Of a stretch of DNA of 64,000 nt, positions 9,157-17,821 are shown piece after piece (the stretch's first letter is position 1; each line of letters opens with the position of its first letter). The notes under the pieces were generated by a model that was given only the letters and a program-made list of their open reading frames with translations, was not told where the DNA came from and did no database searches. Both the position numbers and the translations under genes were made by a program. Source of the stretch: Microbacterium sp. SL75 (GTDB lineage: Bacteria > Actinomycetota > Actinomycetes > Actinomycetales > Microbacteriaceae); assembly GCF_026625865.1 (NCBI RefSeq), contig NZ_CP113067.1:682001-746000 (forward strand), written 5' to 3'.

Positions 9157-9236
9157 GGAGGGCTCTTTCGAAGGTCCTGGAGGCGAGGACGACGGCGATG
9201 TCGTCGCGGCCCATGATAACCACAGAATCACGCGGA

Positions 9237-9250
9237 TGACTTCGGTGTCA
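9237..9250. promoter_or_regulatory. LacI-type operator, weak copy
   Basis: TGACTTCGGTGTCA matches 12 of 14 positions of the palindrome at 9272-9285, whose first base lies 35 bp downstream of the first base here. It lies on the SDR side of the divergent promoter region. Confidence 0.55.
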
Positions 9251-9270
9251 TGACGAATTGATCACGGGTG

Positions 9271-9300
9271 TTGACACCGGTGTCACGGTGGGCTTAGCGT
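9271..9300 (+). promoter_or_regulatory. Promoter of transport operon with overlapping LacI operator
   Basis: A -35 TTGACA (9271-9276) and a -10 TAGCGT (9295-9300) flank and overlap a perfect 14-bp palindrome TGACACCGGTGTCA (9272-9285). The central CG and the position over the -35 element are typical of LacI-family repressor sites. Related sites occur at 9237, 21537 and 21604. Confidence 0.75.
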
Positions 9301-9390
9301 AACCGGAGTTCGACCGGCGATCGCTCGCCGGAACCGCTTCATCGACGCAGCACACTCGACGTGCGGCGTCCCCGGAAGGACCACACCGCC

Positions 9391-10080
9391 GTGACCCCCA
9401 CCTCGGAGAACGCCGCGCCGACCACGGCCGCAGCCGTGCACCTCGACGACCTCGTCGAGCGAGCACGGCAGCTGGTGGCCACCGGCGAGCGTCGCGTGCT
9501 GGGTCTGTGCGGAACGCCTGGCGCGGGCAAGTCCACCGTGAGCGACGCCCTTCTCGCCGCTCTCGGCGACGACGCGGTCCTGGTCGGCATGGACGGCTTC
9601 CACCTCGCCAACGAGGAACTCCTCCGGCTCGGCCGACGCGACCGCAAGGGTGCGCCCGACACCTTCGACGTCGACGGCTACGTCGCCCTGCTCGATCGCA
9701 TCCGCGCCGGTCACGCCGTGTACGCCCCGCGCTTCGACCGCGGACTCGAGGAGTCCATCGGCTCGGCGGTCCTCGTGCCCGCCGACGTGCCGCTCATCAT
9801 TACCGAGGGCAACTACCTCCTGCACGACGAGTTCGGGTGGGATGCCGTGGCTCCCCGCCTCGACGAGGTGTGGTTCCTCGACATCGAGGCGCACGCCCGC
9901 CGCGAGCGACTGATCGCCCGCCGCCTCTCCCACGACCATCCCCACGACGAGGCCGTCGCCTGGGTCCGCGAGGTCGACGAGCGTAACGCGCTCGTCGTCG
10001 AACGCGGCCGCCACCGCGCCGATCTCATCGTCACCGTCTCCGATGCCCCCGTCGGTCCCCACGAAGGAGCTTCCTCATGA
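9391..10080 (+). CDS. P-loop kinase, nucleoside/sugar kinase (FrcK-like)
   Basis: Protein of 229 aa with a Walker A motif GTPGAGKST at 41-49, MDGFHLAN following it and a late IITEGNYLL segment, as in the phosphoribulokinase/uridine kinase superfamily and the YggC/FrcK-type kinases found with fructose ABC transporters. It probably phosphorylates the imported sugar or its ketose product. The GTG start at 9391 has GGAAGGA 11 nt upstream. Its stop overlaps the ATG of the ATPase gene (ATGA), showing translational coupling. It is the first gene of the operon kinase-ATPase-permease-binding protein-polyol dehydrogenase. The exact substrate is not readable. Confidence 0.8.
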   Translation: MTPTSENAAPTTAAAVHLDDLVERARQLVATGERRVLGLCGTPGAGKSTVSDALLAALGDDAVLVGMDGFHLANEELLRLGRRDRKGAPDTFDVDGYVALLDRIRAGHAVYAPRFDRGLEESIGSAVLVPADVPLIITEGNYLLHDEFGWDAVAPRLDEVWFLDIEAHARRERLIARRLSHDHPHDEAVAWVREVDERNALVVERGRHRADLIVTVSDAPVGPHEGASS

Positions 10081-10853
10081 GCACCACCACGACCGTGCCC
10101 GTGCTGCAGGCGCGCGGCCTGTCGCGCCAATTCGGATCCGTCCGAGCCCTCAACGACGTGGACTTCGAGGTCTACCCCGGTGAGGTCACCGCGTTGATCG
10201 GCGACAACGGCGCCGGCAAATCCACCCTCGTGAAGGCCCTCTCGGGCAACCTCGCGGTCGACGAGGGCGAGATCCTCTTCGACGGCAAGCCGATCGACAT
10301 GTCGAACCCGCAGATCGCCTCGAGCCTCGGCATCGAGACGGTGTATCAGGACCTCGCGCTCGCGCCCCACCTCGACCCCGTGCAGAACATGTACCTCGGC
10401 CGCGAGATCCGCCGCCCCGGTGTGGCGGGGGCCCTGGGCTTCATGAAGACCAAGGACATGGCGAAGGCCTCCCGCGCGGCGTTCGACGAGCTCGGCGCCA
10501 CGGTGCGTTCCCTCACCTCGCCGGTGGGCGAGATGTCGGGCGGTCAGCGTCAGGCGATCGCGATCGCCCGCGCCGTCCACTGGGCCTCGCGGGTGGTGTT
10601 CCTCGACGAACCGACCGCGGCACTCGGCGTGCGCCAGACCAAGAACGTCCTCGAGACCATCCGACGCGTCCGCGACAAGGGCATCGCCGTCGTCTTCATC
10701 TCGCACTCGATGCCGCACGTCATCGACGTGTCGGACCGCATCCAGGTGCTGCGTCTGGGCACCCGGGTCGCGAACGTCGACGCCAAGAACACCTCCATGG
10801 AAGAACTCGTCGGGCTCATGACCGGCGCCGTCACGAAGGACGACCAGAAGTGA
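10077..10853 (+). CDS. Sugar ABC transporter ATPase (FrcA/RbsA-type, single domain)
   Basis: Cytoplasmic ATPase of 258 aa that energises sugar uptake. Walker A GDNGAGKST is at 42-50, the signature is MSGGQRQAIAIARA, and Walker B is VVFLDEPTAALG. It has one nucleotide-binding domain, unlike the duplicated RbsA, and so works as a homodimer as in FrcA. It overlaps the kinase gene upstream and the permease gene downstream (GTGA). It is a close paralogue of the ATPase at 33114-33893, with differences mainly at the N terminus and a few scattered positions. Confidence 0.93.
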   Translation: MSTTTTVPVLQARGLSRQFGSVRALNDVDFEVYPGEVTALIGDNGAGKSTLVKALSGNLAVDEGEILFDGKPIDMSNPQIASSLGIETVYQDLALAPHLDPVQNMYLGREIRRPGVAGALGFMKTKDMAKASRAAFDELGATVRSLTSPVGEMSGGQRQAIAIARAVHWASRVVFLDEPTAALGVRQTKNVLETIRRVRDKGIAVVFISHSMPHVIDVSDRIQVLRLGTRVANVDAKNTSMEELVGLMTGAVTKDDQK

Positions 10854-11935
10854 GCCTCAAGACTCCCCCCACCGAGACCGTCGCGATCGGCACGTTCGAC
10901 GACAACAAGAAGACGAACCCCGTCGTCGCAGCCCTGCGGACCCAGGCGTTCCAGATCCTCCTGGTGCTGCTGGCGATCATCATCGTCTTCAGCATCATCG
11001 CTCCCGATTCGTTCGCGCAGTGGTCGAACTTCCGCCTCATCATCCAGAACGCCTCGATCCTCGCCGTGCTCGCGGTGGGCATGACCTACGTGATCATCAC
11101 GGCCGGCATCGATCTCTCCGTCGGCTCGGTACTGGTGTTCTCCGGCGTCGTCTCGGCGCTCGCCATGAGGGCGATGGGCGGTGAGGGCTGGGGCGTCGCG
11201 ACCGTCGGAATCATCGTCGCCGTCCTCAGCGGCGTGTGCTGGGGCCTGTTCAACGGCTTCCTCATCGCGAAGGCGAAGATCCCGCCGCTCATCGTGACCC
11301 TGGGTTCGCTCGGCATGGCCCTCGGTCTCGCGCAGATCCTCACCGGCGGCGTCGACATCCGCGACGTCCCCACCGTCCTCACCGTCTCGATCGGCTACGG
11401 CAACGTCTTCGGCTCCGTCCCGATCATCAGCGTCATCGCGCTGGTCGTCGTCCTGATCGGCGCGGTCGTGCTGCACTTCACGCGCTTCGGTCTCTACACG
11501 CTGGCGGTGGGCTCGAGCGAGATCGCCGCCCGACGGGTCGGCGTGAAGGTCGACGCCCAGCTCATCAAGATCTACACGATCTCGGGCGCCCTGGCGGGGC
11601 TCGGCGGCATCCTGTCGCTCTCGCAGTTCTCGACCACCGCCATCGCCGGTCAGTCGCAGACCAACCTCAACGTGATCGCGGCCGTCGTGATCGGCGGAAC
11701 GTCGCTCTTCGGCGGCGTCGGCACGATCATGGGCACGGTCGTCGGCCTGTTCATCCCCGCGGTGCTGCAGAACGGCTTCGTCATCACCGGCGTGCAGCCC
11801 TTCTGGCAGCAGGTCGCGGTGGGCGCGGTGCTGATCGCGGCGGTCTACGTCGACCAGGTCCGCCGGACGGCCGCGACCCGCGGCAATTCGCAGGGCCTCT
11901 GGCGCAAGTTCCTCAGCGGAGGCCGGCGCGGCTGA
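10850..11935 (+). CDS. Sugar ABC transporter permease (FrcC/RbsC-type)
   Basis: Integral membrane permease of 361 aa in the BPD_transp_2 (ribose/fructose) family. Many hydrophobic segments are visible from residue about 35 onward (ILLVLLAIIIVFSIIA, VGMTYVIITAGIDLSVGS, VIALVVVLIGAVVL). The cytoplasmic coupling region is AAVVIGGTSLFGGVGTIMGT. The GTG start overlaps the ATPase stop. It is a paralogue of the permease at 32035-33117, identical over long stretches. It would form the translocation channel with two copies of the ATPase above. Confidence 0.93.
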   Translation: MSLKTPPTETVAIGTFDDNKKTNPVVAALRTQAFQILLVLLAIIIVFSIIAPDSFAQWSNFRLIIQNASILAVLAVGMTYVIITAGIDLSVGSVLVFSGVVSALAMRAMGGEGWGVATVGIIVAVLSGVCWGLFNGFLIAKAKIPPLIVTLGSLGMALGLAQILTGGVDIRDVPTVLTVSIGYGNVFGSVPIISVIALVVVLIGAVVLHFTRFGLYTLAVGSSEIAARRVGVKVDAQLIKIYTISGALAGLGGILSLSQFSTTAIAGQSQTNLNVIAAVVIGGTSLFGGVGTIMGTVVGLFIPAVLQNGFVITGVQPFWQQVAVGAVLIAAVYVDQVRRTAATRGNSQGLWRKFLSGGRRG

Positions 11936-11998
11936 ACCGCTGCGGCATCCCTTCCCTCTCAACCCCCTTACCAACCCGAACAAAGAACGGTGAACACA

Positions 11999-12985
11999 AT
12001 GAAGTGGAACAACAAGGCGACCGCCCTGACGGTCTTCGGTGTGGCGGCGACGCTGACCCTCGCGGGCTGCTCGGGCGGCTCGGCCTCGGGCGGTGCGTCC
12101 GGCGGTGCCGACGGCTACAAGATCGCGTTCGTGCAGGGCGTCGCCGGAGATGAGTTCTACATCTCCATGCAGTGCGGCATCCAGTCCGAAGCCGCCAAAG
12201 AAGGCGCCACCGTCACCACCCAGGGCCCCGAGAAGTTCGACCCCACCCTGCAGAAGCCCATCGTCGACGCCGTCGTCGCCTCCAAGCCCGACGCCCTTCT
12301 CATCGCCCCGACCGACGTCTCGGCCATGCAGGCGCCGATCGCCGCAGCCGAGGCCGCGGGCATCAAGGTCGTCCTCGTCGACACCACCCTCGAGGACCCC
12401 TCGGGAGCCGTGTCGCAGATCTCCTCCGACAACCAGGGCGGCGGCGCCGCCGCCTTCGAGGCGATCCAGAAGGCGAACCCCAATGGCGGCAAGGTCCTCG
12501 TCGTCTCCACCGACCCCGGTGTCTCCACCACCGACGCCCGCGCCCAGGGCTTCGAAGACGCCGTCAAGAAGGACTCGAAGTTCGAATCCGTCGGCGTTCA
12601 GTACTCGCACAACGAGCCCTCCACCGCCGCCGAGATCGTCACCGCCGCCCTCCAGAAGGACCCCGACATCGTCGGCATCTTCGCCGCCAACCTGTTCGCC
12701 GCCGAGGGAAGCGCCACCGGCGTCCAGCAGGCCGGCAAGCAGGGCTCCGTCACCATCGTCGGCTTCGACGCCGGCCCCGCCCAGGTCAAGGCCCTCGAAG
12801 CCGGCACCGTCCAGGCCCTCGTCGCCCAGGAGCCCGCCACCATCGGCGAAGACGGCGTCAAGCAGGCCATCGCCGCCCTCAAGGGCGAAACCACCGAAGC
12901 CAAGATCCAGACCGGCTTCACCATCCTCACCAAAGACAACATCACCACCGACGGCAAGGACGCGGTCTACAAGTCCAGCTGCTGA
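11999..12985 (+). CDS. Sugar ABC transporter substrate-binding lipoprotein (FrcB/RbsB-type)
   Basis: Exported sugar receptor of 328 aa. A signal peptide with lipobox LAGC (Cys24) predicts lipid anchoring to the outer face of the membrane. A low-complexity Gly/Ser linker follows, then a ribose-binding-type two-lobe domain (YKIAFVQGVAGDEFYISMQC onward). The ATG at 11999 is preferred over GTG at 11990 because the paralogue at 31992 aligns with it. From residue 40 it is almost identical to that paralogue, while the signal peptides differ. DNA is identical over 12725-12876 and 12902-12985, which points to recent gene conversion. A strong hairpin follows the stop. Confidence 0.93.
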   Translation: MKWNNKATALTVFGVAATLTLAGCSGGSASGGASGGADGYKIAFVQGVAGDEFYISMQCGIQSEAAKEGATVTTQGPEKFDPTLQKPIVDAVVASKPDALLIAPTDVSAMQAPIAAAEAAGIKVVLVDTTLEDPSGAVSQISSDNQGGGAAAFEAIQKANPNGGKVLVVSTDPGVSTTDARAQGFEDAVKKDSKFESVGVQYSHNEPSTAAEIVTAALQKDPDIVGIFAANLFAAEGSATGVQQAGKQGSVTIVGFDAGPAQVKALEAGTVQALVAQEPATIGEDGVKQAIAALKGETTEAKIQTGFTILTKDNITTDGKDAVYKSSC

Positions 12986-12996
12986 CGTCTGATCCC

Positions 12997-13037
12997 GGAT
13001 GCCGGGACCCGGAGCGACTGCCCGGGTCCCGGCATCC
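12997..13037 (+). terminator. Strong hairpin after binding-protein gene
   Basis: Arms 12997-13012 and 13022-13037 form a perfect 16-bp GC-rich stem with a 9-nt loop. It has no U-tract and lies before the polyol dehydrogenase gene, so it may stabilise the upstream mRNA and give the binding protein higher expression than the dehydrogenase. A similar hairpin follows the paralogue (30960-30995). Confidence 0.7.
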
Positions 13038-13112
13038 ACACTTCTGATCTCGGTCTGGGGCGGGTTCCGCACCAGACCCGCTCGCCCCCTTTCCCGACAC
13101 ACGGAGCCCCGC

Positions 13113-14573
13113 ATGACCGACCTCACCGCCGCCGCCCTCCCCTCCCTCGCGGCGAACGTCTCCGTTCCGACGTACGACAGGTCGGCCGTGCGCTCGCGCA
13201 TCGTGCACTTCGGTGTGGGCGGCTTCCACCGGGCGCACGAGGCCATGTATCTCGACCGACTGCTCGAAGCCGGCCACACCGAATGGGGTCTGTGCGGAGT
13301 CGGGGTCCTGTCGGTCGATGCGGCCATGCGCGACGCGCTCGCGGCGCAAGACGACCTCTACACGCTCGTCACCACCGCGCCCGACAGCACCTCTGCTGCG
13401 CGCGTCGTCGGATCGATCGTCGAGTATCTCTTCGTGCCCGACGACCCCGAGGCCGTCGCCGCCAAGCTCGCCGATCCCGACACCGCGATCGTCTCGCTCA
13501 CCATCACCGAGGGCGGGTACGGCGTCGACGATGCGACGGGCGAGTACGCGCCGCGCGACAAGGCGACCCTCGCCGATCTCGACGGCGCCGTCCCTCCCCG
13601 CAGCGTCATGGGCCTGCTCACCGAGGGTCTTCGTCGGCGGCGGGATGCCGGCATCCCGGCCTTCACCGTGATGTCGTGCGACAACATCCAGGGCAACGGA
13701 CGCGTGGCCCGCGCCGCCCTCCGCGGCTTCGCCGAGCGTCTCGACCCCGAGCTGGGTCGCTGGATCTCCAAGAACGTGTCGTTCCCGAACTCGATGGTCG
13801 ATCGCATCACCCCGGTCACCACCGACGAGACGCGCGCCGCGGTCGCCGAGGAGTTCGGCATCCGGGACCGCTGGCCCGTGAGAAGCGAGTCGTTCGAGCA
13901 GTGGGTGCTCGAAGACGCCTTTCCCGCCGGCCGACCGCCGTTCGACGAGGTCGGTGTGCAACTCGTCGACGACGTCGAGCCCTACGAGCTGATGAAGCTG
14001 CGGCTGCTCAACGCCTCGCACCAGGCGATGAGCTATCTCGGGATCCTGTCGGGGGCGCACTACGTGCACGAGGTGTGCACCGACCCGCTGTTCGTCGACT
14101 TCCTGCGGGGGTACATGCACGAGGAAGCGATCCCGACGCTCCGACCCGTGCCGGGCATCGACCTCGACGCGTACTGCGACCAGCTCCTCGCCCGCTTCGG
14201 CAGCGAGGCGATCCGCGACACCCTCGCGCGTCAGGTCGTGGACGGCTCCGACCGCCTGCCCAAGTTCCTGCTGCCCGTCGTCCGCGAACAGCTCGCCTCG
14301 GGCGGGAGCATCGATCACTGCGCCCTCGTGCTCGCGGGGTGGAGCGTGTTCCTCGAGGGCCGCACCGAGACGGGCGAGGAGACTCCCGCCGTCGACAGCC
14401 GCCTCGACGAGCTCCGCGCGATCGTCACCGATGATCCCGCGGCGCTCCTCGACTACGCTCCGGTGTTCGGTGACCTCGGTCGCGACGCCCGTCTGCGCGA
14501 GGCCTACCTGTCGGCCCGCGCGTCGCTCGCCGAGCGCGGCGCCCGCGGCGCGATCGCCGCGCTGACGGCCTGA
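13113..14573 (+). CDS. Mannitol dehydrogenase family protein
   Basis: Long-chain polyol dehydrogenase of 486 aa that oxidises mannitol, arabinitol or a related polyol to the ketose with NAD(P). The N-terminal nucleotide-binding region starts RIVHFGVGGFHRAHEA. The catalytic segment is MKLRLLNASHQAMSYLG, with the Lys, Asn and His of the K-x5-N-x2-H family motif. ACGGAG precedes the ATG at 13113. As last gene of the transport operon it is a likely first catabolic step for the imported polyol. The ketose could then be phosphorylated by the kinase at 9391 or the FGGY kinase at 20185. Mannitol itself is not proven. Confidence 0.88.
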   Translation: MTDLTAAALPSLAANVSVPTYDRSAVRSRIVHFGVGGFHRAHEAMYLDRLLEAGHTEWGLCGVGVLSVDAAMRDALAAQDDLYTLVTTAPDSTSAARVVGSIVEYLFVPDDPEAVAAKLADPDTAIVSLTITEGGYGVDDATGEYAPRDKATLADLDGAVPPRSVMGLLTEGLRRRRDAGIPAFTVMSCDNIQGNGRVARAALRGFAERLDPELGRWISKNVSFPNSMVDRITPVTTDETRAAVAEEFGIRDRWPVRSESFEQWVLEDAFPAGRPPFDEVGVQLVDDVEPYELMKLRLLNASHQAMSYLGILSGAHYVHEVCTDPLFVDFLRGYMHEEAIPTLRPVPGIDLDAYCDQLLARFGSEAIRDTLARQVVDGSDRLPKFLLPVVREQLASGGSIDHCALVLAGWSVFLEGRTETGEETPAVDSRLDELRAIVTDDPAALLDYAPVFGDLGRDARLREAYLSARASLAERGARGAIAALTA

Positions 14574-14604
14574 TCACCGCGCACGAGTCGCCGGGTCCCG
14601 CCCC

Positions 14605-15741
14605 TCAGTCGCGGGTGAGGCCCCGCAGGAATCCGGCGATCGCGTCGTGGAAGCGCGCGGGGTCCTGGTTCGCCTCGTTGCAGTGACCGGTCGCGTCGAA
14701 CGCGACGAGCTCGGCACCCGGATGCCGTTTCACGTAGGCGAGCGACCCGCTCACCGGCACCACCGGGTCGCGGAGGCTGTGCACGATCAGCGTGGGCACC
14801 CGGGGTGCCGGACGCGGCCCGTCGACCCAGTTGAGCGCCGGAGCGTCCACCGCTTCGATCAGTCCCAGCGCCTTCGCGCCGAGGCTGCTGCCGAGGATGC
14901 GCATCGACGCGCCGGCGACCGAGCGCGGGAGGCGAGCACCCGCGACGGCGTTCTCGACGACGCGCGTCCAGTCGAGGGCGGGGGCGACGAGCACGAGGGC
15001 CGTGACCCGGTCGCGGTGCGCCGACTGCTCGAGCGCGAGCATCGCGATCGTCCCGCCCATCGACCACGCGACCAGCACGATCTCCCGCGCTCCCTGCTCG
15101 ATCGCATAAGAGATCGCATCGTCGACATCGCGCCACTCGCGCGTGCCGAGCGTCGAGGGGAGGGAGTCCGCGGGGGCGCACTCCTCGTCGCCGGCGTACG
15201 ACACGACGAGCGACATCCAGCCCGCCTCCACGGCCGCCGGGGCGGAGCGCAGAGCGCCGTTGCGGCTCGAGCGCAGGCCGTGCACATGGATCGTCCATCG
15301 GCCGTCCGTGCTCTCGCGGTCGCCGATCTCCCAGGCCTCCGCGACACCGCCGCGGCGCAGGGGCACGGAGACATGGCGGGTGGGGCCGACCTCTTCGGGG
15401 GCGCCGATGCTCTGCGAGGTCCAGGTGGCGACGGCATCCCCGTCTTCGAGCCCGTCCGGCCGCGACGCGAGCGCACGCATGACACGGTCCCTCTCGATGC
15501 GGAGCGGCTCGCCCACGACGACGTGCCGGCCGTCATCGAGCCACAGACCGTAGGTTCCCGGCTCGCGGCTCTCCGGCGTGGCGGGCACGGTGACGGTGTC
15601 GCCCGCGAGCGTGATCGGGGCGTAGACCTTCGGCGCCTTGGGCGCGATGAGGCGGCGGGCGACGTAGCCGGCGAGGGCCGTGTGGGCGACGGCGACGGTC
15701 GCGGCGGCGACGCCGGTTCCGACGGCGAGGGAACGGATCAT
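14605..15741 (-). CDS. Membrane-anchored alpha/beta hydrolase
   Basis: Protein of 378 aa. It has one N-terminal hydrophobic segment (residues about 5-27) and then an alpha/beta hydrolase domain with the nucleophile elbow AWSMGG, a candidate Asp in VHSLRDPVVPV and a candidate His in FDATGHCNEANQ. It is the last gene of a four-gene unit and its ATG overlaps the stop of the 7-TM gene (ATGA). The catalytic domain could face either side of the membrane. It probably cleaves an ester, acyl or peptide bond; the substrate is unknown. Context with an ImmA/IrrE protease suggests a stress-response effector, which is inference. Confidence 0.78.
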   Translation of the reverse strand: MIRSLAVGTGVAAATVAVAHTALAGYVARRLIAPKAPKVYAPITLAGDTVTVPATPESREPGTYGLWLDDGRHVVVGEPLRIERDRVMRALASRPDGLEDGDAVATWTSQSIGAPEEVGPTRHVSVPLRRGGVAEAWEIGDRESTDGRWTIHVHGLRSSRNGALRSAPAAVEAGWMSLVVSYAGDEECAPADSLPSTLGTREWRDVDDAISYAIEQGAREIVLVAWSMGGTIAMLALEQSAHRDRVTALVLVAPALDWTRVVENAVAGARLPRSVAGASMRILGSSLGAKALGLIEAVDAPALNWVDGPRPAPRVPTLIVHSLRDPVVPVSGSLAYVKRHPGAELVAFDATGHCNEANQDPARFHDAIAGFLRGLTRD

Positions 15742-16661
15742 GAACGGGCTCCGGTGGTTCGGCGGGTCAGGTGGGCGTCGATGTCGTCGAGCAGGGCGCG
15801 CTGCGCGGGGGCGAGCGGCGTCGAGGTGGCGATCGCGTCGTCCTCGACGGCGACACGCAGGGCGTGCAGGCGCGTGTCGGTGACGGCGTCCGCGGGGAGC
15901 CCCGGGAACGAGTGCACACCGCGTTCGCGCGCGATCGGCTCGAGCCGCGCGAGCAGGTCCTCGCCCCGTCGACGGATCTTCGCCGTCGTGCGGGATGCCA
16001 CGAAGATGCCCACCACGAACGACACGACGCCGAGGTAGAACAGGGGGTCGAACAGTGCGCTGACCACGGCGTCGGGCTCGAAGAAACGCGTCAGCGTGAG
16101 ATCGAGGATCTCGCTCAGACACCCGAGCACGATCCCGACGGCCCCGACGCGGAAGAACACGCGCGTTCTCGGCAGCGACCCGCGGGCCGAGCGCAACAGC
16201 AGCAGGCCGACGAGGGCGATGCCCGCCATGTGCAGCACCCCGTACGCCCAGGCCCCGGTGGAGGTCACCGCCAAGTCCTCGAGGAAGCGGAACGAGGACG
16301 TCCCGCGCTCGGGCATCGCGACGAAGAAGACGACGGCGAAGAGGGCGGCGAGCAACCCGGGGAACCCCCACCGCAGCGTGCGGATGCGCGCCGTCACCGG
16401 AGCGGTTCCGGCCTGGATGCCGAGCCACAGCGCCACCATCGTGAGCACGTTCTGCACGAGCTTGAGGACGTTCGTGCCACCGAGCAGGCCGTCGAGAAGG
16501 CCGAGCGGGATGATCGTGCCCTGGGTGAGCAGGGCGATCGAGCCGACGAGTGCGGCAAGCCAGGCGATGCGCGCTCGGGGCTGACGCCAGGCGACCCGCG
16601 CCCGCAGCACGACCACGAGCAGCAGGCCCGCGAGCGCCGCGTCGATGAGCATCACGGTCAC
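15738..16661 (-). CDS. Seven-TM membrane protein (resembles MAB_1171c/DUF6545 family)
   Basis: Protein of 307 aa with seven hydrophobic segments (for example WLAALVGSIALLTQGTII, GLLAALFAVVFFVAM, LFYLGVVSFVVGIFVA) and a soluble C-terminal tail of about 75 residues. The layout and its partners (XRE regulator and ImmA/IrrE protease) resemble the MAB_1171c/DUF6545 membrane proteins of actinobacteria; this family call is from memory and needs a profile search. The GTG at 16661 overlaps the stop of the protease gene (GTGA); ATG at 16652 is an alternative. Its own stop overlaps the hydrolase start. The function is unknown: transporter, sensor or toxin-like effector are all possible. Confidence 0.7.
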   Translation of the reverse strand: MTVMLIDAALAGLLLVVVLRARVAWRQPRARIAWLAALVGSIALLTQGTIIPLGLLDGLLGGTNVLKLVQNVLTMVALWLGIQAGTAPVTARIRTLRWGFPGLLAALFAVVFFVAMPERGTSSFRFLEDLAVTSTGAWAYGVLHMAGIALVGLLLLRSARGSLPRTRVFFRVGAVGIVLGCLSEILDLTLTRFFEPDAVVSALFDPLFYLGVVSFVVGIFVASRTTAKIRRRGEDLLARLEPIARERGVHSFPGLPADAVTDTRLHALRVAVEDDAIATSTPLAPAQRALLDDIDAHLTRRTTGARS

Positions 16662-17119
16662 CACGACGACTCGGCCACCCTCGGCGAGGCGTACAGCAGA
16701 CGGGCGATGCGGTGCGCGACGTGCTCGGCGACCAGCTCCGCCTCGTACTCGGGCGTGGTCAGTCGCGGGTTGTCGTGAGGCGAGACCGACGAGCGCTCGT
16801 GCAGGGCTCCCGAGCAGTGCGCGTCGTCGAGCAGGTGCCCCAGTTCGTGGGAGGCGGCGAACTGGCTGTAGATCACGGCATCCGAGGCTCGAACGTGGAT
16901 GCTGCCCTCGCGCCGGTCGGCGAAATAGGTGAGGAAGCCGGTCAGCGTCCCCCACCCCGTGGTGTCGACCTCTCGCACGACGCGCAGGCGGATCTCCAGT
17001 GCCCGCTCCACCGCGTGGACGACCTCGTCGAAGGTCATTCCGGGGGTCAGGCCGGCACGCTGAAGCGCGTGCTCCACGCGCGCGTGCACGCGATCGAGCG
17101 TCTCGTCCGTCTCCGTCAT
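16658..17119 (-). CDS. ImmA/IrrE family metallo-endopeptidase
   Basis: Small zinc protease of 153 aa with the motif SHELGHLLDD and the downstream acidic segment EYEAELVAEHVA that usually supplies the third ligand. In ImmA (ICEBs1) and IrrE (Deinococcus) such proteases cleave a partner XRE-type repressor and switch on its target genes. An XRE gene lies 22 bp upstream, matching that arrangement. The stop overlaps the start of the 7-TM gene, so the genes are co-translated. Family call is secure; cleavage of the neighbour is inference. Confidence 0.9.
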   Translation of the reverse strand: MTETDETLDRVHARVEHALQRAGLTPGMTFDEVVHAVERALEIRLRVVREVDTTGWGTLTGFLTYFADRREGSIHVRASDAVIYSQFAASHELGHLLDDAHCSGALHERSSVSPHDNPRLTTPEYEAELVAEHVAHRIARLLYASPRVAESSW

Positions 17120-17141
17120 CCCCGTCCCCCCTTACGGCCGA

Positions 17142-17816
17142 TCATGTCGCGGGCGGCCTCCCGCGCAGGGAGTGGGCGATCGCGCGGAGGGCGTCGGGCG
17201 ACATCTCCCCCAGGGCGCGGAACTGGATGCTGCTGGCTCCGGCTTCGCGCATGGCGTCGCGCAACTCGAGCTCGGCATCGGTGCGGTCGGTGACGGCGTC
17301 GTCGGTGTAGTCGGTGAGGTACTCGGTGGGGACGTCGGCCCACTGCGTGATGAGGCGAAGCACCTCCTCGTCGAGCACGACCGTGTTGGTGGCCGCGGCC
17401 AGCAGGGCCCGGGCGCTCTCGGCCGACGCGGGATCGATCTCGTCGAGGTGATCGACGAGATCGCTCTCGCGAGCCGCCTGGCTGGCGACGAGCCGGCGGA
17501 CTCGCGCGGCGAGCGGGCCCGCGGGAACCCGCATCTCGACCCGCGGAGCCGACTCGGGGTTCGCGACCTCTTCGGGGGACACCCCGAGGGCGGCGGCGAG
17601 CGCTTCGATGTCGTTGGTGTTGTAGGGCAGCGAGAAGCCGGCACGCGACTGGTAATAGCTCTTCGTCATTCCGGCGCGACTGATCAACTCACCCACCGTC
17701 AGGCCTTTCGCCCGACGCAGGCGGTCCACATTCGCCACCACTCGACGGGAGTACCGCGAGGGTGGTCCGACGGCGCCGCGACCCACGTTTCGATCGTAGA
17801 CGCCCTCGACCGCCAC
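17142..17816 (-). CDS. XRE-type helix-turn-helix regulator
   Basis: Protein of 224 aa. Residues about 27-85 form a Cro/C1-type HTH (RRAKGLTVGELISRAGMTKS, then LAAALGVSPEEV). The remaining C-terminal part (about 140 aa) is helical and unrecognised, and could be the effector or protease-cleaved region. The GTG at 17816 lies 5 nt after a TACGAT -10 element, so the message is probably leaderless. The -10 overlaps a TCGTA-TT-TACGA palindrome, consistent with autoregulation. It is the first gene of the unit XRE-protease-7TM-hydrolase. Confidence 0.87.
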   Translation of the reverse strand: MAVEGVYDRNVGRGAVGPPSRYSRRVVANVDRLRRAKGLTVGELISRAGMTKSYYQSRAGFSLPYNTNDIEALAAALGVSPEEVANPESAPRVEMRVPAGPLAARVRRLVASQAARESDLVDHLDEIDPASAESARALLAAATNTVVLDEEVLRLITQWADVPTEYLTDYTDDAVTDRTDAELELRDAMREAGASSIQFRALGEMSPDALRAIAHSLRGRPPAT

Positions 17817-17821
17817 CGGAT

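Noticed and set aside
11936..11998. Riboswitch before the binding-protein gene
   Set aside because: Only 63 bp of low-structure sequence; no known aptamer pattern.
10550..13327. A 925-codon minus-strand open frame
   Set aside because: Antisense to the permease and binding-protein genes, which have clear families and signal motifs on the plus strand.
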